NCBI RefSeq assembly: GCF_030056705.1
Contig: NZ_JASHIC010000011.1
Coordinates: forward strand, 62,001-126,000
Length of the DNA: 64,000 bases
DNA from: Flectobacillus longus
GTDB lineage: Bacteria; Bacteroidota; Bacteroidia; Cytophagales; Spirosomataceae
Direction of reading: 5' to 3'
Shown here: positions 50,991 through 59,600 of the stretch, piece after piece
How the letters are laid out: each line of letters starts with the position of its first letter
Position numbering within the stretch: the first letter of the stretch is position 1
Notes under the pieces: model-generated
The model's input: the letters and a program-made list of their open reading frames with translations, nothing else
What the model was told of the DNA's origin: nothing
Database searches by the model: none
Position numbers and translations under genes: made by a program

Positions 50991-51809
50991 TCAGTTGATA
51001 GGATTACAAATGTCCTGCTGGAATTTTAGGTATTTTGTTGGGCTTATATTCAAATAATGCTTGAAATCGTTGATAAGTTGACTTTGGTCGTAATAGCCGC
51101 ATTCGTTGATGATAGTGAACCAATCATTTTTTGATGACATTGAAGTACTATTTTCTATCATCTCAACAGCTTTTATAAATCGTTGATAGCGATTAATCTC
51201 TTTAGCTGAGTATCCAAAATACTTTTTATGATTGATTTGAATGTTGCGTTCAGATTGTTTGGTGCTGCTCGCAACGACTTTTATTGAGTTTAATGATTTT
51301 TCTTTGAGATTCGTTAGTTCTTCCGCTATTACATTTCGTTCACGCAAATAAGGTTCACAAAATTCAAGTATGTAGTTTACCTGTTGGTTTACATTGTCGA
51401 TTGTATTGAGTTTATACCATAACGCCGTAAAACAATTCTCATCTGATAAGTCATCGGGGTTTATCGGTACATTTTGGGTAAGCGAAACGTTGCCGAAGAA
51501 TCGAAAAAAAGCATCGTTTTTGAAATTGGCAACCAAAATTTTTGATTTGGGAGGTAACGAATAAGAAAATGCCCTCTTAATTGTTCCTAACACAAAACAC
51601 TTTTCAACTTCTATTTGTGTGTTTTGTAGTGAATGCAATAATGCTTTGGCTCCAAAATTGAAAATCATAATGGTTTGATAAGAAGGCAATAACGTTTTTG
51701 TTATGGTTTCGCTCGATTGATTATGGGCAAAATAGAAATGTGAAAATACGTTTTCGTATGCTGCATGAACAACTATTCGGAAGCTGGAATATGTCTTATT
51801 GTGTATCAT
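50991..51809 (-). CDS. AraC family transcriptional regulator
   Basis: About 272 residues. The N-terminal sensor (VFSHFYFAHNQSSETITKTLLPSYQTIMIFNFGA, VLGTIKRAFSYSLPPKSKILVANFKNDAFFRFFG) is of the DUF6597-type. HTH motifs are SIKVVASSTKQSERNIQINHKKYFGYSAKEI (first, degenerate) and WFTIINECGYYDQSQLINDFKHYLNISPTKY (second, well kept). It precedes the oxidoreductase gene on the same strand and probably controls it. Confidence 0.82.
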   Translation of the reverse strand: MIHNKTYSSFRIVVHAAYENVFSHFYFAHNQSSETITKTLLPSYQTIMIFNFGAKALLHSLQNTQIEVEKCFVLGTIKRAFSYSLPPKSKILVANFKNDAFFRFFGNVSLTQNVPINPDDLSDENCFTALWYKLNTIDNVNQQVNYILEFCEPYLRERNVIAEELTNLKEKSLNSIKVVASSTKQSERNIQINHKKYFGYSAKEINRYQRFIKAVEMIENSTSMSSKNDWFTIINECGYYDQSQLINDFKHYLNISPTKYLKFQQDICNPIN

Positions 51810-51848
51810 TATTTTCTCAGAAGTTCTGTCGTTTTGTTTTATAACCAA

Positions 51849-52199
51849 TGTAGATTATTGAATACGAAACAGTTATTAAACCATAAAAATTGAGGTGAGT
51901 CAGATTTTTCAGCTAACAATTTTACCCTTCATTGTGGCAAAACCTGTATTGAATAAAAATTTGTTAACAAAAGAATTAATTTCTAGGACAATTTAACTTC
52001 AAAATTTATAATGACAATAAAGAATTCTATCTAGTTGAACCTACCAAAAGAAAAACTACTAAGATGTAGCCTCAAGTGAACTATATCTTAGTAGTATGAC
52101 TCAAAGTCTTATCGGAGCTTTTGGGAGTCGTTTATGTGGTTTCTCCATTAGGTTTTTACCTCTTAGAGACTATTTTATTTGAATACTTTTTACTAAACC
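51849..52199. other. Intergenic region with a minus-strand terminator
   Basis: 351 bp without a gene. It holds the hairpin ACTACTAAGAT (52055-52065) / ATCTTAGTAGT (52085-52095), which on the minus strand is followed by AGTTTTTCTTTT and so can end the acyl-CoA reductase message 105 bp upstream. The part near 51850-51950 should carry the AraC promoter, but no clear box is seen. Confidence 0.5.
52055..52095 (-). terminator. Intrinsic terminator after acyl-CoA reductase gene
   Basis: An 11-bp perfect stem with 19-base loop and a T-rich tail on the minus strand, about 105 bp after the stop codon. Confidence 0.6.
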
Positions 52200-53234
52200 C
52201 TATTGCTTTGTTACATTTCCCATTTCCAACAAAAACTTCATAGTATCTACACCATCGGCATAATCTGCCAATTTGGGACATTGCGCATCTCCGAATGGAA
52301 CTGAATTAGGATACCAACCATCTTTTGAAACGATACACTGAATTTTTTCTTCATGGAGGGCTAATTTCTCTGCCAAATCTTGCTCATTTTCATATTCCTC
52401 ATAGAAAATAACGGAGATAGGAGAGACCAAATTTTCACTTGGCGTAGCTACTAAGAAACCATTGTCAAAATGTTTTACGCCATTAATCAGATAAATAGAC
52501 TTGTTGTAGTCGTAATTATTTTTGTATTTATGATTCAAGAAAATGTCACCTAATGGCTCAATGGCATCATAGAAACTGATGAACTCGTAGCCTTTTGGTA
52601 CATATAATTTAGAAACATTGCGACAGCCCAACCCAAAGTAAGAAGTAATATCTTGTCCTAGCGCCAAAAACTCTTCTGTAGTTTCATCGCCCTTGATTAT
52701 GCCTAACGAACTACGATTTTTACGAATAATATGTGGTTTGTTTCGGAAGTAATATTCAAAATAACGAGCTGTATTGTCTGAGCCAGTTGCAATCAAAGCA
52801 TCCACATTTTTCATTTGTTCAGCAAATTCAATGGGAAGTTCTGGTGCAAACTCTAATAATTTAGAGATAAGCCCTCTCATCAAAGCGGTATCTTGTGTGC
52901 TAAGTTTTACTACGCAGATATGCCCCGACATCAACACACAGAATAAATCATGGAATCCTACCGCTGGAATATTTCCAGCCATAATTAATCCTACACGTTG
53001 AGGATTTGGGTTTTCATTTGGGATTTGATAATTACCAATCCATTGGCTAATAGCCGTTTCATCCAAGAAGTAATTAGCGATAGCCTCGATAGCTGAACGA
53101 GTATTTTCGGGAGTAAACCAGTTATTTTGATGGTAGGCTAAATCTACCCAAAGTTCAATTTCTGATTGATTTTTGGGGTCTTTTAAAAAGCGTCCAAGCG
53201 CCCAAAAAGCCTCAATTCTTGCTTCTAATGTCAT
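52200..53234 (-). CDS. Acyl-CoA reductase (LuxC-like)
   Basis: 344 residues, an aldehyde dehydrogenase-fold protein of the LuxC class. 'YQIPNENPNPQRVGLIMAGNIPAVGFHDLFCVLMSGHICVVKLS' and 'VDALIATGSDNTARYFEYYFRNKPHIIRKNRSSLGII' are the cofactor and active-site segments; 'DITSYFGLGCRNVSKLYVPKGYEF' carries the catalytic Cys. LuxC proteins reduce acyl-CoA to aldehyde with NADPH. In this phylum the gene is often beside a 4Fe-4S ferredoxin, as here, where the two are divergent with 221 bp between. ATG at 53234 chosen over an earlier frame start. Confidence 0.85.
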   Translation of the reverse strand: MTLEARIEAFWALGRFLKDPKNQSEIELWVDLAYHQNNWFTPENTRSAIEAIANYFLDETAISQWIGNYQIPNENPNPQRVGLIMAGNIPAVGFHDLFCVLMSGHICVVKLSTQDTALMRGLISKLLEFAPELPIEFAEQMKNVDALIATGSDNTARYFEYYFRNKPHIIRKNRSSLGIIKGDETTEEFLALGQDITSYFGLGCRNVSKLYVPKGYEFISFYDAIEPLGDIFLNHKYKNNYDYNKSIYLINGVKHFDNGFLVATPSENLVSPISVIFYEEYENEQDLAEKLALHEEKIQCIVSKDGWYPNSVPFGDAQCPKLADYADGVDTMKFLLEMGNVTKQ

Positions 53235-53329
53235 AATTATTCGATAATTTTCACAAAGGTAATCAAAAAGAGGAAATAAAATTTTTACAATAGTCTTCAA
53301 ACTATCTAGTCTATTCGCTGTTTAGTTAT

Positions 53330-53337
53330 TAAATTTG
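53330..53337 (+). promoter_or_regulatory. Candidate -7 box (TAAATTTG)
   Basis: Fits TAnnTTTG on the plus strand, 118 bp before the ferredoxin start. A repeat-rich stretch (AGTTATCAGTTATC and CCGAT words) lies between it and the gene. Confidence 0.3.
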
Positions 53338-53455
53338 TGGCTAGTTATCAGTTATCAAAACCATTATCAATAAATTTTGAATTTAGCGCGATAATCTTTT
53401 CCGATTAACCGATAGCCATAAACCGATAACGTTTTAATCAATTATTTAAAAAGCT

Positions 53456-53803
53456 ATGGCAATTATTATCACTGAGGAGTGTATCAACTGTGGAGCCTGC
53501 GAACCAGAATGCCCAAACACTGCAATCTATGAGGGTGGTGTAGAGTGGACTTGGTCAGGTGGGACAAAATTGGTCGATGTTGAATTGGAAGACGGTACTG
53601 TTATCAACGGTAAAGACCCAATGGCTCCTGTTTCTGACGAGTTTTACTATATAGTATCTGATAAATGTACTGAGTGTATGGGATTCCACGAAGAACCACA
53701 ATGTGCAGCTGTTTGTCCAGTTGACTGTTGTGTTCCAGATCCAGACTATGTGGAAGACGAAGAAACATTGTTGGCTAAAAAAGCATGGTTACATGCAGAA
53801 TAA
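53456..53803 (+). CDS. Dicluster 4Fe-4S ferredoxin
   Basis: 115 residues. The first cluster motif is [12 protein letters not shown], and the second region [22 protein letters not shown] supplies the remaining ligands, with an eight-residue insertion between the second and third Cys as in FdxA/Allochromatium-type ferredoxins. A middle insert ([19 protein letters not shown]) and an acidic tail are as in Bacteroidota homologues. Soluble electron carrier. Divergent from the acyl-CoA reductase gene and followed by a strong terminator. Confidence 0.93.
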   Translation: MAIIITEECINCGACEPECPNTAIYEGGVEWTWSGGTKLVDVELEDGTVINGKDPMAPVSDEFYYIVSDKCTECMGFHEEPQCAAVCPVDCCVPDPDYVEDEETLLAKKAWLHAE

Positions 53804-53835
53804 CATGGTATAGTACAATTGTACTGTAAGGCTCT

Positions 53836-53869
53836 AAGCCCCGATTTCTAGAGAAATCGGGGCTTTTTT
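53836..53869 (+). terminator. Intrinsic terminator
   Basis: A 14-bp perfect stem (AAGCCCCGATTTCT with 53852-53865) and a tight loop, then six T. Confidence 0.9.
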
Positions 53870-54145
53870 ATTGAAAAAATCCAAAAAAATATCAAAATGT
53901 GCAAAAAATAATATTTGGTATATCGGTTGATTTGCCAAATAAGTTTAAAAACGAACTTGTTTGTTAAATTTTTATGTAAAAAGAGGTAATATTGGTTTAT
54001 AAAAAGATTGATTTTGGATTATTTTTTGAAAAATAGCAAAAAATAGGTTTAAAAATTATCTAAAAAATTTGGATTAATGATTTTTACCTATAATATTTGC
54101 AATGTAATCAAGCATTAATAATTAATCAATTAACCAAATAATATT

Positions 54146-55252
54146 ATGAAAAAGACTTTAACGGCATTATTTTCTTTGTTTTTAGCAGTTCCTGCATTTT
54201 CTCAAGATAAGGAAGAAGATAAAGGTAAGTTTACATTCTCTGGATACATTGATTCTTACTATTTGTCAAACTTCAATAATCCTAGAGATATGAAGAACAC
54301 AGGTGCTTCTGGTACAGCTAGAGCATTTGATCAAAAAACTGGATTCTCTTTAGGTTTGGCTCAAACTAAGATTGGATACTCAACTAGCAAATCTGATGTT
54401 GTTTTAGACTTGACATTCGGTCCAAACGCTGACTTGGGTAACTACGGAAATAACATTGGACCATTAGGAAAAGATGGATCATCTTCATTGATTATCAAAC
54501 AAGCCTATTTCAACTGGAAGGCTACAGATAAATTAACATTGACAGCAGGTCAGTTTGGTACACACATCGGTTATGAAGTAATTGATGCTCCAGTAAACTA
54601 CCACTACTCGCTTTCAAACTTGTTCAACAACGGTCCTTTCTACCATGTAGGTGTTAAAGCTGCTTATGCAGTGTCTGACAAATTTGCTTTGATGGGTGGT
54701 ATAGTAAGTGGTGTTGACCAATTGTACAGCAATAACAACAAACCAGGTTTGATTGCACAAGTATTTGTTCAACCAACAGCAGGATGGAACGTATATGTAA
54801 ACGGTATTACAATCAACCGTAACTCAAAAGACCCTGTTACAGGATTGACACCAACAGGAACATATAACTTGTTAGATGTAGCTACTACTTATCAAGTAAC
54901 AGACAAATTTTTGTTTGGTTTGAATGCTGCAACTGGTGAGCAAGGTGGAAAGACATGGGGTGGTATCGCATTGTATCCTAAATACGATTTCACTAGCACA
55001 TTTAGCTTAGGCGCTCGTTACGAATCATTCTCTAACAAAGACGGTGTAACTGCACTACTTGATGCTACTGGTAGTGGTGTAAGCGTAAATTCATTCACTA
55101 TCACTCCAACATTTACTGTAGCAGACGGTCACTTGTTATTGAAACCAGAATTCAGAGTAGACTCTTACGACAAAAACTTCTTCGTAGATGGAGATGGTAA
55201 AGATGTAAAATCACAGTCAACATTGACTTGGGCTATGATTTACAAATTTTAA
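54146..55252 (+). CDS. Outer membrane beta-barrel porin (bbp2/OmpL-like)
   Basis: 368 residues with signal peptide MKKTLTALFSLFLAVPAFSQ. The mature protein is a beta barrel: 'GKFTFSGYIDSYYLSNFNNP' opens it, 'LIIKQAYFNWKATDKLTLTAGQF' and 'LKPEFRVDSYDKNFF' are typical porin strands, and the last strand ends with Phe (TWAMIYKF), the barrel-assembly signal. Codons are strongly biased, as expected for an abundant protein. It lies 136 bp ahead of the ammonium transporter; similar porin-amt pairs suggest a role in nitrogen compound uptake. Confidence 0.85.
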   Translation: MKKTLTALFSLFLAVPAFSQDKEEDKGKFTFSGYIDSYYLSNFNNPRDMKNTGASGTARAFDQKTGFSLGLAQTKIGYSTSKSDVVLDLTFGPNADLGNYGNNIGPLGKDGSSSLIIKQAYFNWKATDKLTLTAGQFGTHIGYEVIDAPVNYHYSLSNLFNNGPFYHVGVKAAYAVSDKFALMGGIVSGVDQLYSNNNKPGLIAQVFVQPTAGWNVYVNGITINRNSKDPVTGLTPTGTYNLLDVATTYQVTDKFLFGLNAATGEQGGKTWGGIALYPKYDFTSTFSLGARYESFSNKDGVTALLDATGSGVSVNSFTITPTFTVADGHLLLKPEFRVDSYDKNFFVDGDGKDVKSQSTLTWAMIYKF

Positions 55253-55271
55253 TTAAGATATTTATTTACAC

Positions 55272-55306
55272 TAAGTCAGGAATACTATCCCTTTATTCCT
55301 GACTTA
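55272..55306 (+). other. Hairpin between porin and amt genes
   Basis: A 12-bp perfect stem (TAAGTCAGGAAT, 55272-55283, with 55295-55306) and 11-base loop without a T run. It may protect the porin message or reduce read-through to amt. Confidence 0.5.
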
Positions 55307-55388
55307 ATATAAGATAATCGTCATATATCTATTAAGAATATGACATTCTCTGAAAACAAAATCCATAAACCCTAAAACTTTTAGTATC

Positions 55389-56723
55389 ATGACACAACAA
55401 AAACCCACTTGGATCCCAATGTTGATCCTCCTGGTAATTGCAATTTTTGCAGCTTTTGTACCAACTCCTGGTCCAGCAGTAACTGAAGGTCTTGACACAG
55501 GTGATATCGCTTGGATGTTAGTATCCGCAGGATTAGTATTATTAATGACTCCAGGTTTGGCATACTTCTACGGTGGTATGGTTAACCACAAAAACGTAAT
55601 TTCTACAATGTTGCAATCATTTATTGCGATGGGAGTAATTACGCTAATCTGGGTAATTTTTGGTTTCTCATTAGCATTTGGTAGTTCAATCGGCGGTATT
55701 GTTGGTAACCCATTAGATTACGCATTTTTCAAAGGTGTATTCGACGGAAAACCTTGGTCATTAGCTCCAACAATTCCATTTGCTTTGTTTGCATTCTTCC
55801 AAATGAAATTTGCTGTAATCACTCCAGCTTTGATTTCAGGTGCATTAGCTGAACGTATCAACTTCCGTGCTTTTGTATTGTTCATGGTATTGTTTTGTGT
55901 AGTAGTATATGCTCCATTGGCTCACTGGACATGGCACCCAGATGGTTGGTTGTTCAAATATGGTGTTCTTGACTTTGCAGGTGGTACTGTAGTACACATG
56001 TCAGCAGGTTGGGCAGCTTTAGCAGGTGCTATTTACTTGAAACGTCGTAAATCTCATGTTGAGGCAAACATTCTTCCTCCAGCAAACATTCCTTACGTAT
56101 TGCTAGGTACAGGTTTATTATGGTTCGGATGGTTTGGTTTCAACGCAGGTTCGGCAGTAGGCGCAGGAGCATTAGCAGTATCAGCATTCGCTACAACACA
56201 CGTAGCAGCAGCTTCAGCAGGTTTGTCTTGGGTATTGTTTGATGTAACACGTGGTCGTAAAGTATCAGCATTAGGTTTCTCAATCGGTGCAGTAGTTGGT
56301 CTAGTAGCTATCACACCAGCATCTGGTTTCGTATCAGTTCCTGCAGCTATCTTTATCGGTACTGTTTCAGCAATCGTGTCTAACATTGCAGCACACTGGA
56401 GAGCTAACTCTAAATTGGATGATACATTAGACGTATTCCCTTGCCATGGTACAGGTGGTATGATGGGTATGTTGATGACAGGTTTGTTTGCTTCAAAAGC
56501 AATCAACGGAGCAGTAGCAGAAGAAGGTTTGTTTATCTCTGGCGACGCTTCATTGTTCATCAAACACATCGTTGCATTAGTTGTAGTATCAGCTTTCGCT
56601 TTCTTAGCATCTTACGCATTGTTGTTTATAACAGACAAAATCGTTCCATTGCGTGTAACAGAAGAAGAAGAAAGAGTTGGTTTGGATATTTCACAACACG
56701 ACGAATCTTTAATCGAAGTTTAG
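55389..56723 (+). CDS. amt: Ammonium transporter
   Basis: 444 residues, 11 core membrane helices plus an N-terminal one that may be cleaved or kept. AMT family signatures: 'DIAWMLVSAGLVLLMTPGLAYFYGGMVNHKNVISTMLQSF', 'HMSAGWAALAGAIYLKRRK' (with the pore-lining His), 'LWFGWFGFNAGSAVGAGALAVSAFATTHVAAASAGLSW' and 'FPCHGTGGMMGMLMTGLFA' (second pore His region). It carries ammonium into the cell. No PII gene follows. Codon use is strongly biased. Confidence 0.96.
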   Translation: MTQQKPTWIPMLILLVIAIFAAFVPTPGPAVTEGLDTGDIAWMLVSAGLVLLMTPGLAYFYGGMVNHKNVISTMLQSFIAMGVITLIWVIFGFSLAFGSSIGGIVGNPLDYAFFKGVFDGKPWSLAPTIPFALFAFFQMKFAVITPALISGALAERINFRAFVLFMVLFCVVVYAPLAHWTWHPDGWLFKYGVLDFAGGTVVHMSAGWAALAGAIYLKRRKSHVEANILPPANIPYVLLGTGLLWFGWFGFNAGSAVGAGALAVSAFATTHVAAASAGLSWVLFDVTRGRKVSALGFSIGAVVGLVAITPASGFVSVPAAIFIGTVSAIVSNIAAHWRANSKLDDTLDVFPCHGTGGMMGMLMTGLFASKAINGAVAEEGLFISGDASLFIKHIVALVVVSAFAFLASYALLFITDKIVPLRVTEEEERVGLDISQHDESLIEV

Positions 56724-56745
56724 GATTAATAACTATACAAGCATG

Positions 56746-56814
56746 ACCACAAGTAATGGTTCTTGTGGTTTTGTTTCAGAAAAAATGCCCTCAGACTATG
56801 TCAGAGGGCATTTT
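56746..56814 (+). terminator. Double hairpin terminator of amt
   Basis: First stem ACCACAAG/CTTGTGGT (56746-56753, 56762-56769), followed by TTTGTTT. Second stem AAAATGCCCTC/GAGGGCATTTT (56782-56792, 56804-56814), T-rich. The same order of a first hairpin with identical arms and a second, different one recurs at 60292-60361. Confidence 0.8.
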
Positions 56815-56845
56815 GTTGTTATATACACCACCACATTTTCGAATT

Positions 56846-56889
56846 GTCACTAAAGTGTCAGTAAAATGTCAGTAAAGTGTCAGTTGCAG
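56846..56889 (+). repeat. Four tandem 11-bp repeats (GTCAGTAAAGT)
   Basis: GTCACTAAAGT, GTCAGTAAAAT, GTCAGTAAAGT and GTCAGTTGCAG follow each other without gaps. The period equals about one helical turn, so proteins bound to each copy would lie on one face of the DNA. Confidence 0.8.
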
Positions 56890-57321
56890 TTAAAAAAAAG
56901 AATGGAAAAAGACTCAAATTTTCAAAGCCATTTACTATCAGAACCAACCCTCGTAAAGACCAAAAACGTGAACGGTTGGTATTCGGTGATTGAAATCTGC
57001 TTGTTTCCTATGTTTTAATTGATTTTTTCTGAACTATCTGTAAGGCATCAATTAAAAAATCCAGTGCCATTTTAATTATTTGAGTAATTTGATAGCCTTG
57101 AAGGTAGGAAGTTGTAATTATTTTTGGTTGCATAGTTTATCATCAGGTATCTCATCAAGACGAAAAACTAAGGTGCCTTCTTCAATAAGATACCTTTAAT
57201 CGGAATGGTTTGGTTATTCTATTCAAGAGTAGGAAAAGGTTAATTAGGTTCGTAGTTTGTAGAGAAAAATAATGATTGAGTTAAGACTAAATCCTATTGA
57301 ATTGAGATGTACTTTTGTATT
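56890..57321. other. Non-coding leader of the DUF488 cassette
   Basis: About 430 bp, AT-rich, no gene supported. A short frame of 38 codons (56902-57018) with a WYSVIEI word hints at a gene remnant, but it is too short to assign. Confidence 0.45.
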
Positions 57322-58206
57322 ATGTATTACAGACGAAAAATATTACTTTCATTAATTGAATTATTTGGAGGAAAACTTGATAAAGTAAGCCTCCAAAAGT
57401 TAACGTTGCTTTTTACTAAAGAGCAAGAAAAACCAGTATATCATTTTGTGCCAAACAAATTTGGGTGCTATTCATTCCAACTTTCAGCAGATTTGAGCGC
57501 ATTGACTAAGTATCAGATTTTAGACCAAGTGTCAGATGAGTTCATAAAAATTGACAGCCGTAGTTACATTAAGGACCTAAAAGAAGTGGATCGTAAATCT
57601 TTTGTTAGATTAAAATCCGTAAACTTTAATAAATCTAAGGACGAGCTGATAAAACTTACCTATCAAAAATATCCTGAATTAGCATTTAATAGTATAATTA
57701 TTAATAAGTACCTATCGGAACCAGAAATTGAAGCCATAAAATTACTTAAGCCAATATCAGAAGAAAGTGCTCTTTACACAATTGGTTATGAAGGTGTTAG
57801 TCTCGAAGAATATCTTAATAAACTAATTAAATATGATATAAAAGTTTTGTGTGATGTTAGAAAGAACCCCTTAAGTATGAAATTTGGGTTTAGCAAGCAT
57901 CAACTCAAATCTGCTTGTGAAAGCCTTGGTATAGAATACATACATATTCCTGAGCTAGGTATAGAATCGGATAAAAGACAACAACTTAATTGTCAAGTTG
58001 ACTACGATAATTTATTTGTTTCTTATAGAAAAGAGGTTCTTAATAACACTAAATTATATCAAGAAAAAATATTAAATTTATTAAAAGATAAACACCGAGT
58101 CGCATTAACATGTTTCGAAGCGAATATTTGTCAATGCCATAGGAAAGATTTATCCGAATCCGTAATAGAGCATTCCCACTATCATTATAAACTACAGCAT
58201 ATTTAA
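57322..58206 (+). CDS. DUF488 protein with N-terminal SocA/Panacea-like domain
   Basis: 294 residues (ATG at 57322; another in-frame ATG 15 bp upstream). The N-terminal part (MYYRRKILLSLIELFGGKLDKVSLQKLTLLF, then YHFVPNKFGCYSFQLSADLSAL) is helical and has the 'LQKLLFL...YxFxPYxYGPxS' pattern of DUF4065/Panacea-like domains. The C-terminal DUF488 domain covers about 157-285 (numbering from 57307): YTIGYEGVSLEEYL, VLCDVRKNPLSMKFGFSKHQL, GIEYIHIPELG, and VALTCFEANICQCHRK, with the conserved C269, E271 and C277-H278-R279. DUF488 function is unknown. More AT-rich than its neighbours. Followed 2 bp later by an unrecognised partner gene. Confidence 0.8.
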   Translation: MYYRRKILLSLIELFGGKLDKVSLQKLTLLFTKEQEKPVYHFVPNKFGCYSFQLSADLSALTKYQILDQVSDEFIKIDSRSYIKDLKEVDRKSFVRLKSVNFNKSKDELIKLTYQKYPELAFNSIIINKYLSEPEIEAIKLLKPISEESALYTIGYEGVSLEEYLNKLIKYDIKVLCDVRKNPLSMKFGFSKHQLKSACESLGIEYIHIPELGIESDKRQQLNCQVDYDNLFVSYRKEVLNNTKLYQEKILNLLKDKHRVALTCFEANICQCHRKDLSESVIEHSHYHYKLQHI

Positions 58207-58208
58207 TT

Positions 58209-59021
58209 ATGGCTAAAACCAAAGTATTAATCACTGTAAAAACTTATCCTACACTTTCAAATAAATATGGAGAATTAGTTTGCACCGCTGGTTTTCTTGA
58301 AGATGGAAGTTGGATAAGAATTTATCCAATAAAATTTCGAGAGAAACCTTTCCATGAACAATACAAAAAATATCAGTGGATTGAAATAGACTTGGTTAGA
58401 AATTCGAAAGATTATAGATTGGAAAGTTATAGACCTTATTCTCATGATACACAAATTGAGGTTGTAGGTAATATTCCCTCTGACAAAAAAAGTTGGGATA
58501 ACAGAAGAAAGTATGTTTTAAATAATGTTTATAATAACCTAGAATCTTTGATTCAGGATTCCAAAGACAATACTAAATATACATCGCTTGCAGTTTTTAA
58601 ACCGACTAAAGTAATTGATTTTACTTACGAAGAAGTAGAACGTGATTGGGATAGAGAAAAGGTTCAACAATTCAATCAGTTTAATATTTTCGAAAATGTA
58701 AGTGATGGAATCCCAAAAATTGTCAAAAAGTTACCATATAAGTTTTCTTATACATTTGAAGATATAAATGGCAAAAGAAGTAAACTAATGATTGAGGATT
58801 GGGAAGTTGGTCAGTTATTTTGGAATTGTCTTTCTAAACAACAAAATGAGCAAAAAGCTTGTGTGCAAGTAAAAGAAAAGTATCTTGATGATTTTGCAAA
58901 AACAAAAGATTTACATTTCTTCTTAGGTACAACACAACAACATCACTTAACTGCCAAGAATCCATTTATTATAATTGGAACTTTCCATCCTAAACATATT
59001 GAGCAATTAAGCCTTTTCTAA
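58209..59021 (+). CDS. Unrecognised partner protein of the DUF488 cassette
   Basis: 270 residues, cytoplasmic, no membrane helix. It starts 2 bp after the DUF488 gene, so it is cotranslated. Landmarks: 'KVLITVKTYPTLSNKYGELVCTAGFLEDGSWIRIYPIKFRE', 'QWIEIDLVRNSKDYRLESYRP', LAVFKPTKVIDFTYEEVERDW, and a final 'FLGTTQQHHLTAKNPFIIIGTF'. The pattern of strands with many Trp, Tyr and basic residues suggests a nucleic acid or nucleotide binding domain, but I cannot name a family. AT-rich like its partner; followed by a hairpin. Confidence 0.65.
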   Translation: MAKTKVLITVKTYPTLSNKYGELVCTAGFLEDGSWIRIYPIKFREKPFHEQYKKYQWIEIDLVRNSKDYRLESYRPYSHDTQIEVVGNIPSDKKSWDNRRKYVLNNVYNNLESLIQDSKDNTKYTSLAVFKPTKVIDFTYEEVERDWDREKVQQFNQFNIFENVSDGIPKIVKKLPYKFSYTFEDINGKRSKLMIEDWEVGQLFWNCLSKQQNEQKACVQVKEKYLDDFAKTKDLHFFLGTTQQHHLTAKNPFIIIGTFHPKHIEQLSLF

Positions 59022-59028
59022 AATTTTT

Positions 59029-59074
59029 ACATAAAGTAGTTGATAAATGCCTATTAACGTTAACTACTTTATGT
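59029..59074 (+). terminator. Hairpin closing the DUF488 cassette
   Basis: A perfect 13-bp stem (ACATAAAGTAGTT, 59029-59041, with 59062-59074) and 20-base loop, 8 bp after the partner gene. No long T run. Confidence 0.6.
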
Positions 59075-59600
59075 GAAGAAAGTAGTGTTATTCTGTACTT
59101 TAAGAATTTACTATATTGCCAAAAATAAGTTCTACATTTGAGCTCTATATCTTTTTCCTTATATCCATCATCAATATTAACATTTCTTGGTTATATCGGC
59201 CGTTATTAAGAATTAACTCTTCATAAGTTGTTAGCCATCGCATGGGTAGATTGATGGTCATGCTTGTGATAGTTATTCTTTTGTCAAACACTACTTAGAA
59301 CTTGCCTTAATGATTAATAACCCAATGATTTTCCTAAAGTAAAAAATAAAGGTATCTTCACAAATCCGACGGAGTTCTCGTTTAGGAAAACTTATTATCT
59401 GGGTTTACTCATCTTGAGACTAATCTCACAATCCTACCAAATACTGTAAGAATCCCCTTACCATTTTCTACCATTTTCGCTCCTTTTTTCCGATATTTGT
59501 AGTCGCAGAAATTAGAATGTATTTTAAATTCGGTTAATCAAAAATGATTTATGGGCTATAGCTTAGCCAAAAGCACCGATGTGATGAAGATGTTATTAGT
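59075..59600. other. Long AT-rich gap after the cassette
   Basis: About 526 bp with no gene. ACCATTTTC occurs twice, in direct order, near 59460-59482. No integrase, tRNA or att-like repeat is seen. The exonuclease promoter should be in the last 100 bp. Confidence 0.45.

Noticed and set aside
56093-56569. A 158-codon open frame on the minus strand inside amt
   Set aside because: It lies wholly within the clearly coding amt gene and results from its strongly biased codons; its translation has no recognisable domain.
56846-56889. Iteron-like origin of replication
   Set aside because: Only four 11-bp units, with no replication protein gene or DnaA boxes nearby.
56902-57018. Short frame of 38 codons that might be a phage antirepressor remnant (WYSVIEI)
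   Set aside because: Too short and the similarity is only a few residues; no flanking phage genes are present.
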